Source: Chlamydiales bacterium | GTDB taxonomy: Bacteria; Chlamydiota; Chlamydiia; Chlamydiales; Rhabdochlamydiaceae | Length of the DNA: 64,000 nucleotides | Reading direction: 5' to 3' | NCBI GenBank assembly: GCA_016185065.1 | Contig: JACPOL010000005.1 | Coordinates: 92,940 to 156,939, forward strand | In this document: positions 9,300 to 17,386 of the stretch, in pieces | How positions within the stretch are numbered: the stretch's first letter is position 1 | Layout of the letters: each line of letters opens with the position of its first letter | Made by a program: the position numbers and the translations under genes | The notes under the pieces: model-generated | Database searches by the model: none | Told to the model about the DNA's origin: nothing | What the model saw: the letters and a program-made list of their open reading frames with translations, nothing else

Positions 9300-10067
9300 T
9301 TAAGCGGTTTTTGTTTCTGCTGCTTTCTGGGGATACACACAAGCTCCATGAAGGGAATAATGATAATCTTGGATGCAGCCTTCTCTTTTTAAAATATTGA
9401 GAATGTTCGCAAGCAGGTTTTTGGGGTATGGTCCGAGCTGTGGGTTTTCTGGTATCGCTCGATAATTCTCATCGATCAGTTTAATCATCCCTGGTCCGTC
9501 TTTTGGGAGAGCCTCTCCGCTTCTCATATTAAAGAGAACTTCTGGCGCGGGTGTGGCTCTATAATCAAAGCTGAAATCTACCTTTGCTAGAGGGCCACTT
9601 GAAGTGATCGATGCATTAATTCTATTAATAACAAATTCCATAGCTCTATCTATTCCAAAACTAAATTTAACGCGGGTGAAAGGTCTGTGTTCGTCGGGAG
9701 CCATCTCCTCTGTAACCAGTCGGTCAGGAAGACTATATTTTGGAATAAGTTTTTCAAAATTTAGCTTGATCTTTGCACCCGGAGTAGGAGCAGGTGTGAT
9801 CTCATAGGTGTGAGAGCAGCGCAGAACAACTTTTGCAATAAGGAGGAAGATGCCGACTACGAGAGCAGAAGCTATTTTTAGGGCGGTTATCTCCCAAGAA
9901 TCGGGCGCCTTCTCCTCGAGTTCTATAAAGTTATCCTTGTAGATGACAGCTTTTTGAGTGCCGAAGATATTTAAAGCCTCATCGACAAACTGCATGACCT
10001 CGTCTTCCGTAGTCATCCTATATTTATTATAATGGGTTATCGGTGTCCAAAAGCCTACTTCTGTCAT
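9300..10067 (-). CDS. Lineage-specific membrane protein, paralogue A2 of a tandem family
   Basis: 255 residues, closest to the adjacent gene at 8502: both have DALNIFGTQKAVIY or its near copy, a single hydrophobic segment ending IAKVVLRCSHTY, and a FEKLxxKYxLP motif just after it. A strong GGAGG ribosome site stands seven bases before ATG. A candidate -10 box (TATAAT on the minus strand) lies about 30 bases upstream of the start. The first codons (MTEVGFW) are duplicated in a broken copy at 10401-10451. Function is unknown. Confidence 0.75.
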   Translation of the reverse strand: MTEVGFWTPITHYNKYRMTTEDEVMQFVDEALNIFGTQKAVIYKDNFIELEEKAPDSWEITALKIASALVVGIFLLIAKVVLRCSHTYEITPAPTPGAKIKLNFEKLIPKYSLPDRLVTEEMAPDEHRPFTRVKFSFGIDRAMEFVINRINASITSSGPLAKVDFSFDYRATPAPEVLFNMRSGEALPKDGPGMIKLIDENYRAIPENPQLGPYPKNLLANILNILKREGCIQDYHYSLHGACVYPQKAAETKTA

Positions 10068-10159
10068 AAATCCTCCATGTGATGGGGCTCAATTATACAC
10101 TATTTCGCGCGTAAAGTCATTCGTTAAAAACCGCATAAAATAAAATTTTAAATAATAGT

Positions 10160-10318
10160 TTTTTTGGAGTGCGGCGACCCGGCGCCGCTTTTCTCGAGAT
10201 CGACCTGGCGATCTCTCTTAATTTCAAATAAGCCTGCAGTCAAGTGTCCCTGCTAATCAAAGAAAATCGACAAGTCGATTTTGAGAAAAGCGGCGCCGGG
10301 TCGCCGCACTCCAAAAAA
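10160..10318. repeat. REP-like paired-hairpin element R1
   Basis: The element runs from TTTTTTGGAGTGCGG to its inverted copy ending CACTCCAAAAAA. Left half: hairpin A (10171-10188, GCGGCG stem, loop ACCCGG), then hairpin B (10196-10215, GAGATCG stem, loop ACCTGG). Right half: a B-type hairpin (10263-10282) and inverted hairpin A (10290-10307). The same design recurs at 29124, 42252, 58102 and, as halves, at 57519 and 62373. The bases GATAGCTTCA follow both this copy and the one at 58102. Likely a non-autonomous element moved by a RAYT transposase. Confidence 0.85.
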
Positions 10319-10400
10319 GATAGCTTCAGATTCGCTAGCAGGATCCTGTTCTATTTTTACTCTTCGCTTCCGTGATCAGGACGAAGAACTGGGAAGATGG

Positions 10401-10451
10401 TTACGACATTTTGAGAAAGGTCACTGGCATCCAAAAGCCTACTTCTGTCAT
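10401..10451 (-). pseudogene. Remnant 5' end of a fourth tandem-family paralogue
   Basis: On the minus strand an ATG at 10451 opens MTEVGFWMPVTFLKMS and stops at TAA after 16 codons. The first eleven codons match MTEVGFWTPIT of the intact gene at 9300-10067, with a 22-base identical stretch (10432-10453 against 10046-10067), and similarity continues into the leader. The copy lies about 20 bases after the stop of the paralogue at 10472 and about 80 bases from repeat R1, so a fourth gene was probably lost by deletion. Together with R1 this accounts for most of the 10068-10471 gap. Confidence 0.6.
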
Positions 10452-10471
10452 GAGCTCTACACTATTATTAG

Positions 10472-11305
10472 CTATTTGAGTTTGCCTTTTTGTACTGTAT
10501 GGACCTCAACTTCAAACTCTGAGCAGCTATAACCGGTTATGATCTTTTCTAGTTTTAAGACTTCGAAAATTGTCAGAAGTAAATTCTTAGATGCCTCTCC
10601 AATCTCGGGGAGCTCTTCAAATCTTCGGTTCATCAATGTAATCATTCCCTCATGTGATGGATCGGGAATCACAACATCTTTCATTTGAACCTCTGCGATA
10701 GGTGGCAAAGGAGCACTTCTAAAATCGAACACGACGCCTCTCGAGGGTCCGTGAGTAGAAATGGATTGATGGATTCTATTCGCAACAAAATTGAATGCAA
10801 CCTGAATAGAAACATAAAAGGGTTTGCTCTCCTTGCCATCTTCTGCCGCTCTTGGCACTGGATCAACCCCATTTGCAATAAAAGGATATTTTTTTAAGAG
10901 TTTTATGAGATTCAATCCAAAAGGTTTTGCTGGTCGTTGCGGATCTCTAGTCTGTGGGTCGAAGTTTCTTGAAACGGGTGGAGGTACAGATAACGGGTTG
11001 TTTCTGAGGGGAGGCGTGGTGACAGGGGGAATTGGAGGCAAGATTTCGCAACCATAGCGTAGGATGACCTTGGCGATGAGCAGAAGGATACCGATAGTGA
11101 AGATGCCAACCACTTTTAAGGCAGTGACCTCCCAAGAGTCGGGTCTTCTCACGGTGATGTCTACTCTTCCGTCGTAGTGTACCCATGCCATTTGAGTGCC
11201 ACAAATATCCAGTGCGTCATCTACTTTTTCGATTAACCACTGGGTTGTAGTTAGTTCTCTTCGATTAGAAAAAACCATTGGCAAGCCGAAGCGTACTGGA
11301 TCCAT
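10472..11305 (-). CDS. Lineage-specific membrane protein, paralogue A3 of a tandem family
   Basis: 277 residues, the most divergent of the three. It keeps VDDALDICGTQMAWVHY, a hydrophobic segment (about 67-88) ending LIAKVILRYGCEI in place of the LRCSHTY signature, an expanded Pro-rich linker (PPIPPVTTPPLRNNPLSVPP), and the C-terminal NRIHQSISTHGPS and SKNLLLTIFEVLK motifs. Basic residues cluster after the membrane segment. Its leader (11306-11450) is AT-rich and faces the divergent alcohol dehydrogenase. Function is not recognised; single membrane anchor and lineage restriction suggest a surface or inclusion protein. Confidence 0.72.
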   Translation of the reverse strand: MDPVRFGLPMVFSNRRELTTTQWLIEKVDDALDICGTQMAWVHYDGRVDITVRRPDSWEVTALKVVGIFTIGILLLIAKVILRYGCEILPPIPPVTTPPLRNNPLSVPPPVSRNFDPQTRDPQRPAKPFGLNLIKLLKKYPFIANGVDPVPRAAEDGKESKPFYVSIQVAFNFVANRIHQSISTHGPSRGVVFDFRSAPLPPIAEVQMKDVVIPDPSHEGMITLMNRRFEELPEIGEASKNLLLTIFEVLKLEKIITGYSCSEFEVEVHTVQKGKLK

Positions 11306-11459
11306 AAACCTATCCGTAAATTATAAGTTTTGAGCTTCCATTGTGGCTCATTTCTAAGTAATTTTTCTTTATTAAAGAATTTATTCATACACGATAATAA
11401 AAAATGGTAATTATTTTTTTATTTCTATGTGAGTCCCCTATGAGGTATAGGTGGGGGAT

Positions 11460-12458
11460 ATGAGAGTAATGCTACTAGAGAAGGTGAGGGAGCCGCTGAA
11501 GCTGAGGGAGGTGGAGGTGCCGCGTCCTGGCAGGGGAGAGCTGCTGGTCGAGGTGGCGGCGTGCGGCGTCTGCCGCACAGATCTCCATATTATAGATGGC
11601 GAGCTTTTGCATCCGCGCCTCCCGCTGATTTTGGGACACCAGATTGTGGGCAGGGTAGCGGCAGTGGGTGAGGGGGTCGATTCCAAGCGGATTGGTGAGA
11701 GGGTGGGAGTTCCCTGGCTTGGGGGCTCGTGCAACCAGTGCGCATTTTGCAAATCTGGTAGGGAGAATCTCTGCAAAGATGCGGTCTACACTGGCTACCA
11801 GAAGGGTGGAGGCTTTGCCGAGTTTTGTACTGCAGATGCTGACCACTGCTTCTCTCTGCCTGCAGGGTATGACGATTTAGAGGCGGCTCCTCTTCTCTGT
11901 GCGGGAATGATCGGCTACCGCGCACTAACGTTCATAAGAGAAGCAAGGAGAATCGGACTCTACGGATTTGGCTCTTCTGCGCATCTCATTCTGCAACTCG
12001 CAAAAGCGCAAGGTAGAGAGGTGGTTGTGTTTACACGAGAGGGAGATAAGGCGGCTCAGCAGCTTGCAAAACAGCTGGGTGCAATAGAGGTGTATGGGAG
12101 TGAGACGCTTCCTTCTAAACCTCTTGATGCTGCGATTATTTTTGCTCCGGTGGGGGCTCTTGTTCCGCTAGCATTAAAAGCTGTCGGTAAAGCTGGAGTG
12201 GTAGTCTGTGCAGGAATCCACATGAGCGATATTCCCTCCTTCCCGTATGAGCTTCTCTGGGAAGAGCGAGAGCTTCGCTCTGTTGCAAATCTCACACTTC
12301 AAGATGGAAGAGAGTTTCTTAAACTCGCAGAGAAGTTCCCCTTAAGAGTTAGCGTTCACGCCTATCCTCTTGAAAAAGCAAACGAGGCGCTTCGCGATCT
12401 CAAAGAGGGCAAGATCACCGGCTCCGCTGTCTTGGTTATAAAACCAAATCCGAACTAG
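11460..12458 (+). CDS. Zinc-dependent medium-chain alcohol dehydrogenase
   Basis: About 332 residues. The catalytic zinc region CGVCRTDLHIIDGEL with GHQIVGRV, and the structural-zinc cysteines CNQCAFCKSGRENLC, are the MDR-family hallmarks. The glycine-rich coenzyme turn (IGLYGFGSSAH) follows at about 165-175. It should oxidise alcohols or reduce aldehydes with NAD(P). I take ATG 11460, since GTG 11451 overlaps the GGTGGGGG ribosome-site-like stretch. It stands alone, with the palindromic class-3 repeat after it. Such a gene is unusual next to core chlamydial genes and may be an acquisition. Substrate cannot be told from sequence. Confidence 0.88.
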   Translation: MRVMLLEKVREPLKLREVEVPRPGRGELLVEVAACGVCRTDLHIIDGELLHPRLPLILGHQIVGRVAAVGEGVDSKRIGERVGVPWLGGSCNQCAFCKSGRENLCKDAVYTGYQKGGGFAEFCTADADHCFSLPAGYDDLEAAPLLCAGMIGYRALTFIREARRIGLYGFGSSAHLILQLAKAQGREVVVFTREGDKAAQQLAKQLGAIEVYGSETLPSKPLDAAIIFAPVGALVPLALKAVGKAGVVVCAGIHMSDIPSFPYELLWEERELRSVANLTLQDGREFLKLAEKFPLRVSVHAYPLEKANEALRDLKEGKITGSAVLVIKPNPN

Positions 12459-12472
12459 GAAGAGAAGAATAG

Positions 12473-12645
12473 GATCGGGCGCGGGCACGCACACGGGCAC
12501 GTTCACGAAATAGGGAGGAATCGGGAGAAGATCGGGCGCGTTCATGAAGAGAAAGAAAGTCGACATCCGGATCTTTCTTAAATGTTTCTAGTCCCCTTTC
12601 TTCTCTTTCGTGAACGTGTGCGTGCCCGTGCCGGTGCCCGATTCT
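12473..12645. repeat. Class-3 palindromic repeat rich in GGGCACG units
   Basis: A left arm at 12473-12510 (core GGGCACGCACACGGGCACG, then TTCACGAAA) faces an imperfect inverted arm at about 12606-12645 (TTTCGTGAACGTGTGCGTGC onward). The arms contain short GGGCACG/CGGGCACG iterations, so alignment needs a small gap. It lies between the convergent alcohol dehydrogenase and bactofilin genes. A near copy lies at 17873-18012. Short reading frames crossing it are low-complexity and not genes. Confidence 0.75.
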
Positions 12646-12687
12646 TTTCTCTTCTTTCGTGCTGGTGCCCGATTCTTCTCTTCTTGT

Positions 12688-13209
12688 TTAGTGGAGGAGG
12701 GGATTGTCGAGGTCGATGTCGGCGAGAAGCGGATTGCTATCGACGGGCCCCACTCTGACGTGTCCTGCGATGATGACTCCTTCGTCGACGCTAAGGGAGT
12801 GAGCTGAGATGTCTCCGCGGATTTCGGCTCTTCCACGCAGAACGCAGCGGCCTCTAACTCTGATATTTCCTTCAACCTTTCCAGAAATAAACGCCTCATC
12901 GAGATCGATGTTCGCTTTCACCTGACCTGTAGGTCCGATGATGATCTTGCCTGAAGAGAGGAGTTCTCCTTCAAAAATTCCGTCGATGCGCAGCACCTTG
13001 TGGAAAGCGAGGGTTCCGCGCATTGAGACGTTTGCGCTAATTGTGGTCTCTGGCTCTTCGTGCGCGCTCTCTTCCTGAGAAGCAAGAGTGTCGGACTGGT
13101 GTGCTGTCTTTAAAGAGGAGGGGAAGGATGAGGTGAGGGAGGAGAAGTCGCTCTGGTTTGAAGGTATGAGGTCCTGATCTAAGAAATTTCTGGGCGGCTT
13201 TTTAAACAT
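12688..13209 (-). CDS. bacA: Bactofilin
   Basis: 173 residues. The central domain (about 60-155) shows bactofilin beta-helix repeats: KVLRIDGIFEGELLSSGKI, IIGPTGQVKANIDLDEAFI, SGKVEGNIRVRGRCVLRG, RAEIRGDISAHSLSVDEG. The flanks are disordered. Bactofilins polymerise without nucleotide and scaffold cell shape; the chlamydial protein acts in cell-size control at the division site. It follows dnaA by 15 bases in the same direction, as in Chlamydia. The symbol is used by family and position. Confidence 0.88.
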   Translation of the reverse strand: MFKKPPRNFLDQDLIPSNQSDFSSLTSSFPSSLKTAHQSDTLASQEESAHEEPETTISANVSMRGTLAFHKVLRIDGIFEGELLSSGKIIIGPTGQVKANIDLDEAFISGKVEGNIRVRGRCVLRGRAEIRGDISAHSLSVDEGVIIAGHVRVGPVDSNPLLADIDLDNPLLH

Positions 13210-13224
13210 CGGATCATCTCCTGG

Positions 13225-14562
13225 CTAGCTTTCTAAATTGCGACGCACCATCTGAACCTGTCTTCTGAGCGTCTCATCTCCTTCTAGTCGGAGTGCGACT
13301 TTTTTCCAAGCGTGTAAAAGGGTGGAGTGGGTCTTTCCTCCAAAGTAGGAGGCGAGCTTAATCAGGGATTCGTTCATCATCTCTTTAGCGAGATACATGG
13401 CAACTTGTCTTGGAAAGGCGATCTCTTTCTGTCTTGAATCTCCGCGCAGGTCTCCAACGCGCACTTCAAAGACCGCTGCTACGCTTTTTATGATGGCCTC
13501 TACCGAGATGCTTTTTTGAGGAGCGGTCTGGAAGAGTTCACTCAAAGTTTTTTCTACGACCTCTTCTGTGACGTCGAGGTTCATCAGGCGGCAGTAGGCG
13601 TTTAAGCGATTGATCGCTCCTTCAAGCTGACGCACGTTATTAAAGATATGCTCTGCAATAAAGAAGGCGGCCTTCTGAGGAATGCGCAGGCCCTTCTGTT
13701 CAGCTTTATACTGCAGAATCGCCACACGTGTTTCTAGATCGGGAATGCCGACGTTTGCAACTAGGCCCCACTCCATCCGCGCCACCATTCTCTCTGAGAG
13801 CTTGAGCTGTCCTGGCGGTTTATCTGAGGTGATGATGATCTGCTTGTTCTGATTGATGAGGGTCTCAAAAGTATTGCACATCTCATCTTCAAAGTTGAGC
13901 CGGTTTTGCAGAAACTGGATATCGTCCACCAGAAGTACGTCTAAGGTGCGGTAGTATTTTTTCATCTGGTCGATCGACTTGTTTCGCAAGTTGTCAACGA
14001 TATCGTTGATGAACCCTTCGGTCGTGATGCACTGGATGCGGGTCTTCTTATTTGTGCTCTTAATATAGTGGCCGATCGCGTGGAGGAGGTGGGTCTTTCC
14101 GAGGCCTACCCCGCCATGAATAAAGAGCGGGTTGTAGGATCTTCCCGGCCTGCCGGCGACGCCCAGGGCTGCCGATTTTACGAACTGGTTTGCGGGTCCC
14201 TCGATGAAGTTCTCAAAAGTATATGAGGGGTTTAGCTTCATCTCCCGTGCGGGAGGCTGATCCTGGGGTGTGGCGGTGATAATAGAGGGGGCTGAGATGA
14301 CCTTTTTCTGCTCGGCGATCACAAAAGTCAGAGCGGGCTGCCCATCTGGTTTTTTAGGGACGAAGCTACAGAGATCCTCTTTGTAGTTGTCGATGAGATA
14401 CTCTTGAACAAAGATGTTTGGGACTTCTAGGACGAGCGATTCAGAGGAGGCTTCAAGGAGCTTAATCGGAGCGATCCAGTTCTCATACTCGGTAGCGCTG
14501 CAGCGCTCTCCGATGAACTCTAGAAATTGCGTCCAGGTGTCGTGTGGATTATGAGTCAGCAT
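13225..14562 (-). CDS. dnaA: Chromosomal replication initiator DnaA
   Basis: 445 residues with all four DnaA domains: an N-terminal partner-binding domain ([20 protein letters not shown]), an AAA+ core with Walker [12 protein letters not shown] and Walker [11 protein letters not shown], an arginine-finger region, and a C-terminal helix-turn-helix. The DNA-binding signature reads [14 protein letters not shown] rather than the common GGRDHTTVLHAC, so base-contacting positions differ from the E. coli type. Chlamydiae usually carry two dnaA paralogues; this matches the one next to bactofilin. I found no convincing cluster of DnaA boxes in the leader (14563-14673). Confidence 0.95.
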   Translation of the reverse strand: MLTHNPHDTWTQFLEFIGERCSATEYENWIAPIKLLEASSESLVLEVPNIFVQEYLIDNYKEDLCSFVPKKPDGQPALTFVIAEQKKVISAPSIITATPQDQPPAREMKLNPSYTFENFIEGPANQFVKSAALGVAGRPGRSYNPLFIHGGVGLGKTHLLHAIGHYIKSTNKKTRIQCITTEGFINDIVDNLRNKSIDQMKKYYRTLDVLLVDDIQFLQNRLNFEDEMCNTFETLINQNKQIIITSDKPPGQLKLSERMVARMEWGLVANVGIPDLETRVAILQYKAEQKGLRIPQKAAFFIAEHIFNNVRQLEGAINRLNAYCRLMNLDVTEEVVEKTLSELFQTAPQKSISVEAIIKSVAAVFEVRVGDLRGDSRQKEIAFPRQVAMYLAKEMMNESLIKLASYFGGKTHSTLLHAWKKVALRLEGDETLRRQVQMVRRNLES

Positions 14563-14673
14563 AAGTTATGAAGTGAGCCTTCCACACTAGAGAGTATTAG
14601 GGGATAATATTATGTCGTCAGACTAACACTGAAAATGCAATGGTCGCAACAAAATTGTCTAACTCGTTGGTGC

Positions 14674-15069
14674 TCAGGTGTAGGCTAAAATGAGTGCGGT
14701 GGCTTGACTTGCGATCTGCTCATTTGGGCAGGTCAGAAGAGTTTTTGCAGAGGTAAGACCTTGCTTCTTGTAGCCGAGCGCGAGGAGGGCTTTCACGCGA
14801 TTGAGCAGAGTGGGGTAGTGGTTGGGTTCTAATTTCAGAGCCTTCTCAATAGTATTGAGAGCCATTAGATTATTATTCTTCTGTAGATAGATGGCGCCGA
14901 GTGTTTGCAGATCGTATGCATTATTAGGAGATAGAACAGAGAGAGCCTCAAAGAAAGAGAGAGCAAGATCGTAGCTTCCCTGTCTAATATAGGAGTAGCC
15001 GACGAAACGGAGATCGTCCAGCTCCTCTTGATGCCATCCCAAAACTTCTAACCAGTTAACTTGACTCAT
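14674..15069 (-). CDS. TPR protein, type III secretion chaperone-like (LcrH/SycD class)
   Basis: 131 residues made almost entirely of three tetratricopeptide repeats (FVGYSYIRQGSYDLALSFFE, LQTLGAIYLQKNNNLMALNT, LLNRVKALLALGYKKQGLTS). Size and repeat spacing match class II type III chaperones such as SycD/LcrH, which bind translocators in the cytosol. Chlamydial genomes have a small TPR protein at this same place before dnaA. No signal peptide. A general scaffold role cannot be excluded, because TPR proteins of this size are hard to separate by sequence. Confidence 0.75.
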   Translation of the reverse strand: MSQVNWLEVLGWHQEELDDLRFVGYSYIRQGSYDLALSFFEALSVLSPNNAYDLQTLGAIYLQKNNNLMALNTIEKALKLEPNHYPTLLNRVKALLALGYKKQGLTSAKTLLTCPNEQIASQATALILAYT

Positions 15070-15081
15070 AATGATCCTTGC

Positions 15082-15597
15082 CTAGCCCTTATGATATTGT
15101 CCGCGACGCGAGTTGATGTCAATCAGCGTGCGTTCAAGAGTGGAGATGCGATTCAGCGCATTCAGCAGAACTTTTTTCTCGCTCTCCTCCTCTTCAAACT
15201 CTCTATTCATTTGAAGGGTCTCTTTCCCCTCTGATGCCATCGTCTCTTTTCGCTTCTTTGTCGTCTCTACCAGATCGATGATTCTCTGCGACTGCACCTC
15301 TTTCTTGTCAGCCGTCCCCAGTGATGGAAGGATCTGATGGGTGAAGAGACGTCTCTTCTGCTCGTGGAATTTGGGAGGAGCAGAGAAGTCGGCCCAGGGG
15401 GCGTTGCGTTTTGAAATTCCAAAGAGAGCATCGAACTCGCTTGCATAGGAGGGGGTCGTAACATCGACTTCGGCAGCCTGAGAGGGTGCCAGGTGCGCAT
15501 CCTTAACTAGTGCATCCCCGCGCAGCTTCTCATCTTCTGCGTAGCGGGTGTAGGCCTCTACTCCTAAGTTATCGATCGTCTTTGGGCGGAGCGACAT
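15082..15597 (-). CDS. Conserved chlamydial hypothetical protein (position of CT273)
   Basis: 171 residues, soluble, acidic to neutral, with no recognised domain. The N-terminal half is loop-rich (LRPKTIDNLGVEAYTRYAED). The C-terminal 60 residues form a charged helix (REFEEEESEKKVLLNALNRI) likely to make a coiled coil. It starts the leftward run toward the TPR protein and dnaA, 12 bases before the TPR gene. Its position across from mraZ/rsmH matches the Chlamydia order. Nothing in the sequence gives a function. Confidence 0.75.
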   Translation of the reverse strand: MSLRPKTIDNLGVEAYTRYAEDEKLRGDALVKDAHLAPSQAAEVDVTTPSYASEFDALFGISKRNAPWADFSAPPKFHEQKRRLFTHQILPSLGTADKKEVQSQRIIDLVETTKKRKETMASEGKETLQMNREFEEEESEKKVLLNALNRISTLERTLIDINSRRGQYHKG

Positions 15598-15745
15598 AGT
15601 GCAATCTCCTTTTTCTTCCGTTTGCCACCCTTTTTCCGTTTTGTCAATAAATTACTTGATAGTGGTCACAGAGATGAGAAAGTTGGTGCTATTTCAAACT
15701 TAAAGTGGTTGAAAAGTTGGAAAATGGGGGAGTTGTGAACATAAT

Positions 15746-15760
15746 TCCCACAATTTCCCA
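15746..15760 (-). promoter_or_regulatory. Candidate MraZ-binding boxes
   Basis: On the minus strand TGGGA occurs twice with exactly five bases between (TGGGA AATTG TGGGA). TGGGN repeats at five-base spacing are the described MraZ operator. Further single TGGGA boxes lie on the plus strand at 15842-15846 and 15893-15897, after the predicted mraZ promoter. The pair is nearly midway between the divergent genes at 15597 and 15916, so MraZ could affect both. Confidence 0.5.
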
Positions 15761-15801
15761 CATTTCTCTTTTCGCAGGGATAGTCCATTGAAAATGAGGG
15801 T

Positions 15802-15830
15802 TTTAGATTGTTGGATATGGGGGTTATAAT
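15802..15830 (+). promoter_or_regulatory. Predicted mraZ promoter
   Basis: A perfect TATAAT at 15825-15830 with TTTAGA 17 bases upstream (15802-15807). Transcription would start near 15837, just before a TGGGA box at 15842, a sensible place for autorepression by MraZ. The rest of the 318-base gap between 15597 and 15916 is AT-rich and holds no credible gene. Confidence 0.45.
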
Positions 15831-15915
15831 CAGGGTAAATGTGGGAGTTTTCTTCAAAAAAGTTGCCAACTTAGGGGTCTGGTGTTAGATTGTGGGAAAC
15901 GGTGTTAAAAAAACG

Positions 15916-16431
15916 ATGTCTCGCTTCTTTTTCAGTGGATCTGTAGGCGCTAAACTCGATGAGAAGGGCAGGTTTGTCCTTCCTCAGTCGATGCGTTTTG
16001 GTCTGGTGGAAAATGGCGCACTCGAATTCAGCCTTGCGCTCGGTTTAGGTGGCTGTCTTGCTATCTACCGTAAGAGTGATATTGAGAAGATCGTCCAGAG
16101 GTTTCAATCGAAACAGCACATCGGCAAGTATCAGAAGTTCTTCACCCTCTTTTTTTCCACTCTTCATCAGACTAGCTGCGATAAGATTGGGAGAGTAATG
16201 GTTCCTCCACTACTGCGAAAAGCGGCGAACATTAAGAGTGAGATCGTCGTCGCAGGGGTGCTCAATAAGATAGAGATCTGGCCGAAAGAGCGCTACGACG
16301 CTCAATTAAGCGACGTTCTCAGCGGTAAAGATCCAGAGATGGATCTCTCTAAAATGTGTGAAGAGGCGTTTGCCCTCTTAGAGACCGACCAAGCTGACCT
16401 ATGTTATGATGGCGAGGGCTGCGGGGGATGA
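15916..16431 (+). CDS. mraZ: Transcriptional regulator MraZ
   Basis: 171 residues from ATG 15916. Two SpoVT/AbrB-like half-domains are visible: residues 1-80 with GAKLDEKGRFVLPQSMR, and 80-150 with TSCDKIGRVMVPPLLRKAA; each DxxGR motif marks a DNA-binding loop. MraZ represses the division/cell-wall cluster in other bacteria. It is the first gene of mraZ-rsmH-ftsL-ftsI-murE-amiA. A GTG at 15892 would add eight residues absent from the family. MraZ is not a standard gene of the reduced Chlamydia genomes, as far as I recall. The stop overlaps the rsmH start (ATGA). Confidence 0.9.
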   Translation: MSRFFFSGSVGAKLDEKGRFVLPQSMRFGLVENGALEFSLALGLGGCLAIYRKSDIEKIVQRFQSKQHIGKYQKFFTLFFSTLHQTSCDKIGRVMVPPLLRKAANIKSEIVVAGVLNKIEIWPKERYDAQLSDVLSGKDPEMDLSKMCEEAFALLETDQADLCYDGEGCGG

Positions 16432-17386
16432 AAAACGAGCAGAGAGAGATCGCAGGTGCTCCGCACCTCCCGGTGATGCTCGAAGAGGTTCTTCACTTTT
16501 TCAAAGACAAAGAAATTAAAGTTTTTTTTGATGGGACGCTCGGAGCTGGCGGCCATGCAAAGGCCATTCTAGAAGCTCACCCTGAGATACAAACCTATAT
16601 CGCCTGCGATCGAGATCCAGATGCGTTGAAGCTTGCGGCAAGCGTGCTCAGCCCATGGAAGAGCAAGATCGAGTTCGTTCACGGCGATTTCGCCGATTTA
16701 GACCAACACGTGAAACGAGCAAAAGTAAAAAGCGTCGACGGTTTTTTTTTGACTTGGGGGTCTCCTCCATGCAGCTAGATCAAGCACACAGAGGCTTCAG
16801 CTTTTCAAAAGAGGGCCCGCTCGATATGCGGATGAACCCTGCCAATCCCCTGACAGCAAAAGAGATTGTCAATACCTGGCCCGAAAAGGAGCTCGCGCAG
16901 ATCTTTCGAGAGTTGGGTGAAGAGCGCAGATGGAGAAGAGCGGCTGAGGCGATCTGCGAAGCAAGGAAGAAACAGCCGATCGAAACGACCAAGCAGCTGG
17001 TAGACATACTCGTCTCGTCGCTGGGTCACTTCGGAAAAAAAAGATTACATCCTGCAACGCTCATCTTCCAAGCCTTGCGCATCAGTGTAAACGACGAGCT
17101 CGGCGTAGTGGAAAGGGCTTTGCAGAAGGCGATAGATCTACTCGCTCCCGAGGGAAGAATCGGCGTCCTCAGCTTCCATAGTCTGGAAGATCGCATTGTG
17201 AAGAATATCTTTCGTGCGGCAGCTCAGAGCCGTCGCGCAAAGAGAGGGCAAGAGGCGGAGATTCCGACTCTGCGCCTTCTCACTAAAAAACCACTCGTGC
17301 CTTCCCAAGCGGAGGCAAGACGTAACCCCCGCGCCCGCAGCGCAAAGCTGAGGTTTGCAGAAAAAGTAGGTGTCTCAGATGAATAG
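16428..17386 (+). CDS. rsmH: 16S rRNA m4C1402 methyltransferase RsmH, interrupted by a frameshift
   Basis: The first frame (16428 to about 16750) carries the start of RsmH: HLPVMLEEVLHFF and the SAM motif FFDGTLGAGGHAKAIL. The second frame carries the rest: FFFDLGVSSMQLDQAHRGF, GVLSFHSLEDRIVK and the basic C-terminus. The switch falls in a run of nine T at 16742-16750. Ten T would restore DGFFFDLGVSS, the family sequence. As given, the protein would end at the TAG at 16776-16778. Either it is an assembly error, a recent mutation, or slippage at the homopolymer. RsmH methylates 16S rRNA C1402 for decoding fidelity. It overlaps mraZ by four bases and ftsL by eight. Confidence 0.85.

Noticed and set aside
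12342..12899. Minus-strand frames between the alcohol dehydrogenase and bactofilin
   Set aside because: They translate the GGGCACG palindrome and the antisense of bactofilin into low-complexity Arg/Lys/Thr-rich strings; no homology pattern.
14563..14673. Replication origin next to dnaA
   Set aside because: No cluster of TTATNCACA-like boxes or AT-rich unwinding repeats could be found in the dnaA leader or in the mraZ-side gap.
15666..15869. 67-codon minus frame in the mraZ leader
   Set aside because: It covers the predicted mraZ promoter and MraZ boxes, has no ribosome site and no recognisable motif.
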